From: an uncultured Lysobacteraceae bacterium
GTDB taxonomy: Bacteria; Pseudomonadota; Gammaproteobacteria; Xanthomonadales; Xanthomonadaceae
Reading direction: 5' to 3'
Assembly (NCBI GenBank): GCA_936911875.1
Contig: CAKZGB010000018.1
Coordinates: 52,123-116,122 of the forward strand
Length of the DNA stretch: 64,000 bases
This document shows, piece after piece, positions 1 to 7,542 of the stretch; within the stretch, counting starts at the first letter, position 1; the number at the start of each line of letters is the position of its first letter. Position numbers and translations under genes: made by a program. The notes below the pieces were generated by a model that worked only from the letters and a program-made list of their open reading frames with translations, made no database searches and was not told the origin of the DNA.

Positions 1-1052
1 GCGGATTCCTCGGTCCGCAAATGGTCGTGGACGATGGCGGCGACGTCACGCTGCTGATCCACAAGGGTTACGCACTGGAAACCAAGGGCGACACGTGGGT
101 GGACACGCCTTCGTCCAATCACGAAGAACAGGTGATCAAGAACCTGCTCAAGCGCGTTACCGCTGAGCGTCCGGGTTTCTGGACCACTGTCGTCAAGGAC
201 TGGAAGGGCATTTCCGAAGAAACCACCACCGGCGTGCATCGTCTGTATCAGCTGTCGCAGGACGGCGAACTGCTGGTGCCGGCCATCAACGTCAACGACT
301 CGGTGACCAAGTCCAAGTTCGACAACTTGTACGGCTGCCGCGAATCGCTGGCCGACGGTCTCAAGCGCGCAATGGACGTGATGCTGGCCGGCAAGGTGGC
401 TGTGGTCTGCGGTTACGGCGATGTCGGCAAGGGTTCGGCACACTCGCTGCGTGCTTACGGCGCCCGCGTCGTCGTGACCGAAATCGATCCGATCAATGCC
501 CTGCAAGCGGCAATGGAAGGCTTTGAAGTCAACACCGTTGAAAGCACTCTGGGCACCGGTGACATCTACGTCACCACCACCGGCAACAAGGATGTCATCA
601 CGCTCGACCAGATGAGCAAGATGAAGGACCAGGCCATCGTCTGCAACATCGGTCACTTCGACAATGAAATCCAAGTCGATGCGCTGAAGGAATCGGGCGC
701 TACGCATCTGAACATCAAGCCGCAAGTCGACAAGTTCACCTTTGCGACCGGTAACAGCATCTTCCTGTTGGCCGAAGGCCGTCTCGTCAATTTGGGCTGC
801 GCCACCGGTCACCCGAGCTTTGTTATGTCGAACTCGTTCTCGAACCAGACGCTGGCCCAGATCGACCTGTGGAAGAACAAAGACACCTACGAAAACAAGG
901 TCTACATTCTGCCGAAGAAGCTCGACGAAGAAGTGGCCCGCCTGCATCTCGAAAAGATCGGTGTGGTGCTGACGCGTCTGACGCCGGAACAGGCAGCGTA
1001 TCTGGGCGTTGATGTGGACGGCCCGTACAAGCCCGAACATTACCGTTACTAA
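1..1052 (+). CDS. ahcY: S-adenosyl-L-homocysteine hydrolase, 3' part (5' end outside window)
   Basis: AhcY cleaves S-adenosylhomocysteine to adenosine and homocysteine with bound NAD, relieving product inhibition of methyltransferases. The reading frame is open from the first bases of the window (GFLGPQMVVDDGGD precedes any plausible start), so the ATG at 21 is internal and about 350 residues of a usual 430-480 are seen. The NAD-binding loop is GYGDVGKGSA, and the substrate-domain signatures CNIGHFDNEI and the family C-terminus KPEHYRY are present. The stop lies 13 nt before metF, with which it forms a methyl-cycle operon: homocysteine made here is remethylated using the product of MetF. Identification is secure; only the 5' end is missing. 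Confidence 0.97.
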   Translation, partial: GFLGPQMVVDDGGDVTLLIHKGYALETKGDTWVDTPSSNHEEQVIKNLLKRVTAERPGFWTTVVKDWKGISEETTTGVHRLYQLSQDGELLVPAINVNDSVTKSKFDNLYGCRESLADGLKRAMDVMLAGKVAVVCGYGDVGKGSAHSLRAYGARVVVTEIDPINALQAAMEGFEVNTVESTLGTGDIYVTTTGNKDVITLDQMSKMKDQAIVCNIGHFDNEIQVDALKESGATHLNIKPQVDKFTFATGNSIFLLAEGRLVNLGCATGHPSFVMSNSFSNQTLAQIDLWKNKDTYENKVYILPKKLDEEVARLHLEKIGVVLTRLTPEQAAYLGVDVDGPYKPEHYRY

Positions 1053-1065
1053 TCGGGAGGCCACC

Positions 1066-1893
1066 ATGAAGGTGCCGGTCAGTTTTGAGTTTTACCCGCC
1101 CAAGACCGACGACCAGCGTGCACAGCTCGATCGGACTGTGCAACGCCTGGCCCGCTATCGCCCCGAATACGGCTCATGCACGTTCGGGGCCGGCGGTTCG
1201 ACACAATCGCACACGCCCGCTACGGTCCGCCATCTACGCACCAAGTTCGGTTACAACATCGCGCCGCACTTAAGCTGCGTCGGTGGCAATCGTGACGAGT
1301 TCAAGGCCCTGCTCGATGATTACGTTGAAATGGGTGTCGATCGCATCATCACCTTGCGCGGCGATATTCCGTCGGGCATGGGTAATGCGGGTGAGTTCCG
1401 TCAGGCCATCGACCTGTTGCGTTACATCCGTGAGGTTTACGGAGATCGCTTCACGTTGCATGTGGCGGCGTATCCGGAGATTCACCCGCAGGCACGCAAT
1501 GCCAAGCACGATCTGCAGCATTTCGCAGAGAAGGCCAAGGCCGGCGCCCACTCGGCCATTACTCAGTATTTTTACAATGCCGATGCGTACTTCCGCTTTG
1601 TTGACGATGTACGCAAGTTGGGCGTGGACATTCCGATTGTTGCGGGCATCATGCCGATTTCGGACTTTCACAAGATCCGTCAGTTCTCGGCCAGTTGCGG
1701 CTCGGAAATTCCGCGCTGGATGGAACAGCGCATGGATGCGTATGGCGAGGACATGGAGGCACAGCGTGATTTCGCAACCGAATGCGTTGCCGATCTGTGC
1801 CGCCGTCTGATCGACGGTGGCGCTCCGGCCTTCCATTTCTATACACTGAACCTCTCCAAGCCAACGGTCCGCGTATTGGACCTGATCCGGTGA
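1066..1893 (+). CDS. metF: 5,10-methylenetetrahydrofolate reductase
   Basis: MetF is an FAD enzyme that reduces methylene-THF to methyl-THF, the methyl donor for methionine synthase. The 275-residue product has the usual bacterial length and the TIM-barrel signatures SFEFYPPKTD at the N-terminus, TFGAGGSTQ, LRGDIP, HVAAYPEIHP and ITQYFYNADAYFRF. The ATG at 1066 is chosen because a GGGAGG ribosome site lies just upstream (1055-1060); a longer frame reaches back into ahcY but has no such signal. Cotranscription with ahcY is very likely because only 13 nt separate them. The next gene begins 2 nt after the stop. Confidence 0.96.
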   Translation: MKVPVSFEFYPPKTDDQRAQLDRTVQRLARYRPEYGSCTFGAGGSTQSHTPATVRHLRTKFGYNIAPHLSCVGGNRDEFKALLDDYVEMGVDRIITLRGDIPSGMGNAGEFRQAIDLLRYIREVYGDRFTLHVAAYPEIHPQARNAKHDLQHFAEKAKAGAHSAITQYFYNADAYFRFVDDVRKLGVDIPIVAGIMPISDFHKIRQFSASCGSEIPRWMEQRMDAYGEDMEAQRDFATECVADLCRRLIDGGAPAFHFYTLNLSKPTVRVLDLIR

Positions 1894-1894
1894 T

Positions 1895-2695
1895 TTGAGC
1901 GGCTTACGCACTCTACTGGCAGTACTACTGGGCTGGGCGATCTCTTTAGGGGTCGCCCAGTCTGCTTTCGCGCAAAATTACGCCCGTTACTGCGCGCGCG
2001 ATACCGACCAGCTGGCCAACGATCTGACGATGGCCATCACTTCGCAAGATGAGAACTACCTGGCCACCCTGTACAACTGGTCCGGCTTTAGCGCCGATGC
2101 GGCCTACCAACGCATGGACCGCTACGCCGACCTGGTGCAGCAGCGGCTCGAGAGCGTGGATCCGCTGTGGCCCGGGATGAGCCTGCAACTCACGCCGTCA
2201 TGGAGCCGTGGCCACCTGTTGGCGATCAGCGCCGTGATTCTGGCCTGGTTCCGGTCGGTGCCCCCGGTTGATGAGACTCCGGAGATCGGCCCCTATCCGG
2301 ATCCGGAGCGCCCCGACGAGCGCGGCCTTGGTGACCTGCCGCCACTGCCGCAGGAAGCCCCGCCAACGCCCGTCACGCCGCGCGCCCATCCCACACCAAC
2401 GCAACCCCTTCCCCAGGCCGGGGAGACCGCCGAGGAGCCGTTGAGCGACACCGACGCCATTCTGGCCGAATCCCAACGCCGCGCCGCGGAATTCGATCGT
2501 CATCTGCAGCAGGAACTCGCCCGCATGGCCGCCGCCGACCCGGCCGCGAATTCCCCGATCTACATGGGCGAAGGCATCCCCGTCGCCACCTCCATCCGCG
2601 TCATCACCGAACAAGGCCGCTTCCGCCCCCGCCGCAACATCCTGACGTTCAACGTCATGCGTTTCGAAGACTGCTACTGGCTCACGGGCGACTAA
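1895..2695 (+). CDS. Secreted protein of unknown function with proline-rich linker
   Basis: I do not recognise this 266-residue protein. It starts with a signal peptide (cleavage likely after SAFA, about residue 26), followed by a helical domain holding one cysteine (YCARD). A hydrophobic patch follows near residue 110 (LLAISAVILAWF), then a strongly proline- and acid-rich linker of about 50 residues, and a C-terminal segment with a second cysteine (EDCYW). The two cysteines may form a disulfide across the linker; that is inference. The only in-frame start that keeps the signal peptide is a TTG at 1895, two nt after the metF stop, so translation is probably coupled to metF. Codon use and amino-acid bias look like a real gene. 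Confidence 0.7.
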   Translation: MSGLRTLLAVLLGWAISLGVAQSAFAQNYARYCARDTDQLANDLTMAITSQDENYLATLYNWSGFSADAAYQRMDRYADLVQQRLESVDPLWPGMSLQLTPSWSRGHLLAISAVILAWFRSVPPVDETPEIGPYPDPERPDERGLGDLPPLPQEAPPTPVTPRAHPTPTQPLPQAGETAEEPLSDTDAILAESQRRAAEFDRHLQQELARMAAADPAANSPIYMGEGIPVATSIRVITEQGRFRPRRNILTFNVMRFEDCYWLTGD

Positions 2696-2720
2696 CGCGG
2701 GCACGAGCCGACACCGCGTT

Positions 2721-2729
2721 TGGTAAACT
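2721..2729 (+). promoter_or_regulatory. Extended -10 promoter element of ilvE
   Basis: TGGTAAACT reads as a TGn extended -10 box (TG-n-TAAACT). It lies 31 nt before the ilvE ATG, giving a leader of about 25 nt that contains an AGGA ribosome site. The same 9-mer occurs at the same kind of distance before rph. No convincing -35 hexamer is seen, as expected for an extended -10 promoter. Confidence 0.45.
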
Positions 2730-2760
2730 ACGGCAATTCAAAACAGCAGTAGGACCGGCG

Positions 2761-3672
2761 ATGAATTACCCCGAGTGGATTTGGCAAAACGGCGAAATCA
2801 AGAAATGGGCCGATGCCACGACGCATGTCATGTCGCACGCCCTGCACTACGGTTCCTCTGTGTTCGAGGGCATCCGCGCCTACGACACGCCCAAGGGTCC
2901 TGCCATCTTCCGTCTCACCGACCACAACAAGCGCCTGCACGACTCAGCCAAGATCTACGACTTTGAAATCCCGTATTCCGTCGAAGAGCTCAACGCCGCC
3001 TGCAAGGAAATGGTCAAGCGCAACGGTCTCAAAGACGCCTACCTGCGTCCCGTCGCCTATCGAGGCCTGGGCGGATTCGGCCTGAGCGCCGACACCCCGA
3101 TCGACGTCGCCGTCGCCACCTGGGAAATGGGCGCCTACCTCGGCCCGGACGTGCTGGAAAACGGCATCGATGCCTGCGTCTCGTCGTGGCAGCGTTTTGC
3201 ACCCAACACCATTCCGGCCGGTGCCAAGGCCGGCGGTAATTACCTGTCCGGCCAGCTCATCGCCCGTGAGGCGCGTCGCTTAGGCTTTGGTGAAGGCATT
3301 GCCCTCGCCTCCACCGGCCTGCTCTCCGAAGGTGCCGGCGAAAACCTGTTCCTGGTCTTTAACGGTGCCCTGCACACCACGCCGGTGTCGGCTGCGCTGC
3401 TCAACGGCCTGACCCGCAACACCATCATGACCCTGGCCCGCGACATGGGCATCGAAGTCGTCGAACGCGACATGCCGCGCGAATATCTGTATCTGTGCGA
3501 TGAGCTGTTTATGTGCGGCACGGCTGCTGAAATCACGCCGATCCGCTCGGTCGACGGTCGCAAGATCGGCAAGGGCGTAGCCGGCGATCTGACGCGCAAG
3601 CTGCAGCAAGCCTACTTCGATCTGGTCAAAGGCAAGACCGAAGACAAGTACGGCTGGCTGGAACCCGTCTAA
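2761..3672 (+). CDS. ilvE: Branched-chain amino acid aminotransferase
   Basis: IlvE is a PLP fold-type IV transaminase catalysing the last step of valine, leucine and isoleucine synthesis and the first step of their breakdown. The 303-residue length matches the family. Diagnostic segments are HYGSSVFEGIRAYDTP near the N-terminus, AKAGGNYLSGQL containing the Schiff-base lysine (about residue 158), the cofactor-binding SEGAGENLF, and the C-terminal signatures CGTAAEITPIRSVDGR and TEDKYGWLEPV. The ATG at 2761 has an AGGA site upstream. It stands alone, transcribed toward the oppositely oriented kinase gene, whose stop codon is only 15 nt away. Confidence 0.97.
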   Translation: MNYPEWIWQNGEIKKWADATTHVMSHALHYGSSVFEGIRAYDTPKGPAIFRLTDHNKRLHDSAKIYDFEIPYSVEELNAACKEMVKRNGLKDAYLRPVAYRGLGGFGLSADTPIDVAVATWEMGAYLGPDVLENGIDACVSSWQRFAPNTIPAGAKAGGNYLSGQLIAREARRLGFGEGIALASTGLLSEGAGENLFLVFNGALHTTPVSAALLNGLTRNTIMTLARDMGIEVVERDMPREYLYLCDELFMCGTAAEITPIRSVDGRKIGKGVAGDLTRKLQQAYFDLVKGKTEDKYGWLEPV

Positions 3673-3687
3673 GCCTTAGCGGTGAAC

Positions 3688-5034
3688 TCAAGCCCCGGTC
3701 GGTGTCGGCCGGGTCTTGTTCGGATCAAAATACAGCGATGCCTCGACGCCACGCGGCGTATGCGGCAGCACACTGACTTCCCAACCGTACAGCGCACACA
3801 GGCGACGCACGATCGACAGACCGATGCCGCCACCTTGCGAATGCCCGACATGCGTCCCGCGGTAGCCGCGCTGGAACAGTTTCGACATGTCGTCGACGGA
3901 CAGACCGGGTCCGTTATCGATAACACGTACGATGTCGCCTTCGAGACGGACCAGCACTTCGCCTTCCTGCGTGTATTTCACGGCGTTGCCGATCAGATTG
4001 CCGAGGGCCACGGAGACCGACGATTCGGGCGCGTTAACGACGAGGCCGGGCTCGCCTTCGAAACGCAGCACCACCGGCTTGCGGCCGACCTGCTCGCGAT
4101 GCGCATCAATCAGCTGCTCACACAACTTGGCCACGTCGACACTGCCGGTACCGCGTTCGTTACGCGACAGCAGCAACATCGAACTGATCAGGTCGGTACA
4201 TTGCTGCTCGGAACGTTGGATCCGTTTGATGCGCGTGCGGGTGCGGTCATCTAAATTCGGAGTGGTTAGCAACAACTCGGTCGCACCGCGAATCACCGCC
4301 AGTGGCGTGCGCAGTTCATGACTGACGTCGGCGTTGAATTCCTGATCGCGCTGGACCACCTCGCGCAGTCGATCCGAGTAATCGTCGAGGGCTTGTGCGA
4401 GCTGGCCGACTTCGTCGTTCGGGACGCGATCGGTTTTGAATTTGGCATCGGGTGAGCGACTGGATTTTTTCAGATCCGCCGCGAGTTCGGTCACCGGTCG
4501 CATGACCGTGTTGGCCAGCCACCAACCCACCAGCAAGGTCAGAAACAGCGCCGTGAGGCCCATCGCAAACAGAATGGCGGTGACGCGTCGTTGGGTCTTG
4601 ATGGCCTGCGTCTGATCCATCGCAATAAAGAACCACTGTTGCGGATCTTTACGCACGGCCAGCCGATAGTTGAATTCGTGACCGTTCTCGTCAATGCTCG
4701 AGACGTGATACACGCCGTTCGAGTACATGGCCCAGTCCGGGTTGAACAGCAACTCGGGCTGATTCGGCGGATAACGGTACGCACGCAAATTGCTCAGCTC
4801 GGCAAACGGCGAACGCGGATTCCGGTAGAAGGCATCGGCACTGCGATTGACGCTACTTTGCAAAAAGCCACGCGTGTCGGCGTCCAGCAAGGTGCTGAAC
4901 CAGTACGTCGTAAAAATAAACGAGGTGATCAGCAGTAGTCCCAGCAGACCGAAGGCCAGGACTAGCCGTGTACGAAGGGTCCGCCGGAATCGCGACGCCG
5001 CTGTCGTACCCCGATTACCGGGAACACTGGACAT
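3688..5034 (-). CDS. Two-component sensor histidine kinase
   Basis: This 448-residue inner-membrane kinase has one transmembrane helix at about 21-43, a periplasmic sensor region of about 105 residues, a second helix at about 151-176, a HAMP linker, a HisKA domain with phospho-acceptor His239 (DVSHELRTPLAVI), and a HATPase domain with N box NLIGNAVKYTQ, G1 DNGPGLS and G2 GGGIGLSIV. It lies 10 nt downstream of the response-regulator gene and is surely its partner. The periplasmic domain has no motif that I can assign to a ligand, so the stimulus is unknown. The gene ends 15 nt from the end of convergent ilvE, with no obvious terminator between them. Confidence 0.93.
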   Translation of the reverse strand: MSSVPGNRGTTAASRFRRTLRTRLVLAFGLLGLLLITSFIFTTYWFSTLLDADTRGFLQSSVNRSADAFYRNPRSPFAELSNLRAYRYPPNQPELLFNPDWAMYSNGVYHVSSIDENGHEFNYRLAVRKDPQQWFFIAMDQTQAIKTQRRVTAILFAMGLTALFLTLLVGWWLANTVMRPVTELAADLKKSSRSPDAKFKTDRVPNDEVGQLAQALDDYSDRLREVVQRDQEFNADVSHELRTPLAVIRGATELLLTTPNLDDRTRTRIKRIQRSEQQCTDLISSMLLLSRNERGTGSVDVAKLCEQLIDAHREQVGRKPVVLRFEGEPGLVVNAPESSVSVALGNLIGNAVKYTQEGEVLVRLEGDIVRVIDNGPGLSVDDMSKLFQRGYRGTHVGHSQGGGIGLSIVRRLCALYGWEVSVLPHTPRGVEASLYFDPNKTRPTPTGA

Positions 5035-5044
5035 TGCTTACCGA

Positions 5045-5728
5045 TCAGTCTTCGCTTTCAGGGACGGCGATGCGGTAGCCGATGCCGTGACGCGTCTGAA
5101 TCATCGCATCCTTGAACGGCTTGTCGACCAGTGCACGCAAACCGTGGATGTGCACACGCAGGCTGTCGGAGTCCGGGAGTTCTTCGCCCCATACGCGCGT
5201 CTCGATATCCTGGCGTGTAACGACGGCCGGTGACGCCTCCATCAGTGCCTGCAGAATCTTGAGTGCAGTCGGGTTGAGCTGCAGCAGCTTGCCTTCGCGA
5301 CGCACTTCGAGCGTGTCGAGGTTGTATTCGAGATCACCGACGGTCAGTACACGCGTCTGCACACCGCGACCGCGACGTTGCAGCGCGTTGAGGCGGACCT
5401 CAACCTCCTGCAGCGCAAATGGCTTGATCAGGTAGTCATCGGCTCCGCTGTCAAAACCGGCCAGCTTGTTCTCCAGCGAGTCACGCGCAGTCAGCATCAG
5501 AATCGGCGTCTGCTTGCGGGCTTCGTTGCGGAGCTTGCGCGCCACGTCCAAGCCATCCATGCCCGGCAGATTCAGATCGAGCACGATGGCGTCAAAATCG
5601 TTCACCACCGCCAGATGCAAGCCGGTGATGCCATCTGCAGCAAAGTCCACGGTGTGCCCGCGCTCCTCGAGAAAGTCGCCGAGATTGGCGGCGATGTCCT
5701 GATTGTCTTCAATGACAAGAATGCGCAT
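5045..5728 (-). CDS. OmpR/PhoB-family response regulator
   Basis: The product is a 227-residue transcription regulator with an N-terminal receiver domain (acidic pair ED at 7-8, phospho-acceptor Asp51 in VLDLNLPG, conserved Lys in LIKPF) and a C-terminal winged-helix DNA-binding domain ending in the typical RHGIGYRI. It is the first gene of a two-gene operon with the histidine kinase. I chose the ATG at 5728, which gives the canonical receiver start MRILVIEDN and has CGGAG upstream; the frame extends further without a better signal. Regulated genes cannot be told from the sequence. Family assignment is certain, the particular regulator name is not. Confidence 0.93.
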   Translation of the reverse strand: MRILVIEDNQDIAANLGDFLEERGHTVDFAADGITGLHLAVVNDFDAIVLDLNLPGMDGLDVARKLRNEARKQTPILMLTARDSLENKLAGFDSGADDYLIKPFALQEVEVRLNALQRRGRGVQTRVLTVGDLEYNLDTLEVRREGKLLQLNPTALKILQALMEASPAVVTRQDIETRVWGEELPDSDSLRVHIHGLRALVDKPFKDAMIQTRHGIGYRIAVPESED

Positions 5729-5813
5729 GGTGGGGTGACTCCGGGGGATTGTCTCTAGGGTGTCAATCACTCTATAGGAGCCATTTAACAATTGGAACTA
5801 AAAGCCTGAACAT

Positions 5814-5842
5814 AAAAAAACCGGACTGCCGAAACAGTCCGG
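5814..5842 (-). terminator. Intrinsic terminator downstream of rimK
   Basis: A perfect 8-bp stem (CCGGACTG / CAGTCCGG, 6-nt loop) is flanked on the left by seven A residues, giving a seven-U tract on minus-strand transcripts. It would end leftward transcription arriving from rimK, isolating it from the response-regulator operon. The rest of 5843-5998 holds no gene that I can support. Confidence 0.85.
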
Positions 5843-5998
5843 TATGAAAGGCGTATTGCCCCGATACCACGCTACGCGAGGCCTTGGATCGGTTGACTGA
5901 CGGGCCGCCGATCCAAGCAGCATGTAGCGCGGAGAATCGAAGCTAAGCCCCCTCGGCTTAAAATTCCGTTAATCGAACCTTAATCAGGTCCGCTTGGC

Positions 5999-6967
5999 TT
6001 ATAACTTGCTGATTTTATTGGGCTTTTTGATTTCTCGGGCTGGCGATTTCAGCGCTATTTCGGCAGGTGCTCTGAGTTTTTGCGACGCCGCCAGGGCCGC
6101 CTGCTTCTCGATGAACCGGATGATCAGTCCGGCCACGTCTTTGCCCGATGCGGCCTCGATGCCTTCGAGCCCCGGCGACGAGTTGACCTCGAGCACCAGG
6201 GGACCGCGTTTGGAACGAATCAGGTCCACACCGGCGACATTCAAACCTAAAGTGCTCGCAGCGCGCACCGCGGTCTCCGCTTCTTCGCGTGTCGGGCGAA
6301 TGCCCTTGGCACTGCCACCGCGATGCAAGTTAGAACGGAAGTCGCCTTTCGGTGCCTGACGACGCATCGCCGCAACTACCTCGCCACCCACGACAAAGCA
6401 ACGCAGATCGGCGCCTTTCGCTTCGGCCACAAACTCCTGCACAAGAAATTGTGCATACAGACCGCGCAAGGCTTCGATCACGGATTTGGATGCCGACAGT
6501 TTTTCGGTGAGCATCACACCGGCACCTTGCGTGCCCTCGTTGAGTTTGATGACGTGCGGCGGCGGACCGAGCATGGACAGCAGATCGGCCGTGTCGTCGG
6601 GGTTGTCACCGAACACGGTGTCGGGCAAGCCGATGCCTTGTGCGCACAGCACCTGATGGGTCCGCAACTTATCGCGTGCCGTCAGAATGGCCTGCGATTC
6701 GTTGGGCGTATAGACGCCCATCAGTTCGAACTGTTTCAGAACCGCCGTACCGTACTTGGTAATCGAGGCACCGATCCGCGGAATCACCGCATCGACCTTG
6801 AGCACGCTCTTGCCACGATAGTGAATCTGGACTCCATCGTTAGCGATGCGCATGTAGCAACGCAGCGGGTCCAGCACTCGGACGATGTGACCGGCTTCGC
6901 GACCGGCCTCGACCAGGCGGCGCGTGGAGTACAAGCGCGGATTGCGTGAAAGGATGGCGATTTTCAT
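5999..6967 (-). CDS. rimK: RimK, ribosomal protein S6 glutamate ligase (ATP-grasp)
   Basis: RimK adds glutamate residues to the C-terminus of ribosomal protein S6 using ATP. The 322-residue product aligns along its length with the family: MKIAILSRNPRLYSTRRL at the N-terminus, RDKLRTHQVL, the ATP-grasp segments KLNEGTQGAGV, VQEFVAEAKGADLRCFVV and GDFRSNLHRGG, and the metal-binding VLEVNSSPGLEG. It has a C-terminal basic extension of about 25 residues compared with the 300-residue E. coli protein. The ATG at 6967 overlaps the stop of the upstream protease-like gene (ATGA), so the two are translationally coupled. The pairing of RimK with this protease-like partner is common. Confidence 0.95.
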   Translation of the reverse strand: MKIAILSRNPRLYSTRRLVEAGREAGHIVRVLDPLRCYMRIANDGVQIHYRGKSVLKVDAVIPRIGASITKYGTAVLKQFELMGVYTPNESQAILTARDKLRTHQVLCAQGIGLPDTVFGDNPDDTADLLSMLGPPPHVIKLNEGTQGAGVMLTEKLSASKSVIEALRGLYAQFLVQEFVAEAKGADLRCFVVGGEVVAAMRRQAPKGDFRSNLHRGGSAKGIRPTREEAETAVRAASTLGLNVAGVDLIRSKRGPLVLEVNSSPGLEGIEAASGKDVAGLIIRFIEKQAALAASQKLRAPAEIALKSPAREIKKPNKISKL

Positions 6968-7422
6968 GAGAGTTCCGTGGGTCTGGTGCGGAGGTTGCCG
7001 CCATGCATAAACGAGCGGTTGGCATCTACAAGGTAACGCGTGCGAATCGCCGTGCGCCCCAGCAACATGGGATACGTCATGGTGCGGCGGGAGCACAAAT
7101 TCACTTCGACCGTTCGATGTTGACCCGCGAGTACCAGCGTGGTCGCAATAAACGGACGCAAGGCCCGGTGACCACCCGAGTCCGTCACGGGACGGCGATC
7201 CAGAATGCGCGCCAGACCCTGAATGCCGGCCGACCCTTCGTGCATGTTGTGGATCACAAAACCAATCCAGGGTTCGCCATCTTGTGTGAACTCCCATTGC
7301 TCATCAACGTGCAGTGCGCTGCTACGCGCCCCGGTGTCGATCTTGGCCACAATGCCGCGGATACCGAGCTCGGGCAGCGCAACCCACTCTCTCCAGCCCA
7401 CCGGTGTTTTGATTCGTGTCAT
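6964..7422 (-). CDS. RimK-associated retropepsin-like protease (RimB type)
   Basis: This 152-residue protein belongs to the family usually labelled 'ATP-dependent zinc protease', found next to rimK. The sequence shows the aspartyl-protease-like motif KIDTGARSSALH near residue 28 and the family strand YPMLLGRTAI near the C-terminus. No zinc-binding HExxH is present, so the zinc protease name is misleading and a retropepsin-like aspartic mechanism fits better. Proteins of this kind have been linked to removal or trimming of the glutamate tails made by RimK; I infer that from the family and the coupled ATGA overlap with rimK. The start at 7422 gives MTRIKTPVGWREWV, which matches the family N-terminus. 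Confidence 0.88.
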   Translation of the reverse strand: MTRIKTPVGWREWVALPELGIRGIVAKIDTGARSSALHVDEQWEFTQDGEPWIGFVIHNMHEGSAGIQGLARILDRRPVTDSGGHRALRPFIATTLVLAGQHRTVEVNLCSRRTMTYPMLLGRTAIRTRYLVDANRSFMHGGNLRTRPTELS

Positions 7423-7440
7423 GTCTTTAAAAACAGTAAA

Positions 7441-7483
7441 AGAAAACGGCGCGGCTCACTCCGCTGGGGAGGAGACCGCGCCG
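7441..7483 (-). terminator. Intrinsic terminator downstream of the esterase autotransporter gene
   Basis: A perfect 8-bp GC stem (CGGCGCGG 7447-7454 / CCGCGCCG 7476-7483) with an inner CTCC/GGAG pairing is followed on the minus strand by TTTTCTTTTACTG. It lies 60 nt beyond the end of the autotransporter gene and just ahead of the rimB-like start, so the latter needs its own promoter in the short A/T-rich stretch at 7423-7446. Confidence 0.75.
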
Positions 7484-7542
7484 GTCGCTGTTGCGGTGGC
7501 TATAGCGTAACGCTTCAGCACGATACGCGTATGACAGTTCGC

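Noticed and set aside
5843..5998. Small RNA gene between the terminator and rimK
   Set aside because: The stretch has some dyad symmetry (GATCCAAG with CTTGGATC) but no clear promoter or terminator of its own, so I do not call an RNA.
6964..7422. Zinc protease activity of the rimK partner
   Set aside because: No HExxH or other zinc site is seen; the DTGA motif favours a retropepsin-like reading, so I did not use the usual name as the call.
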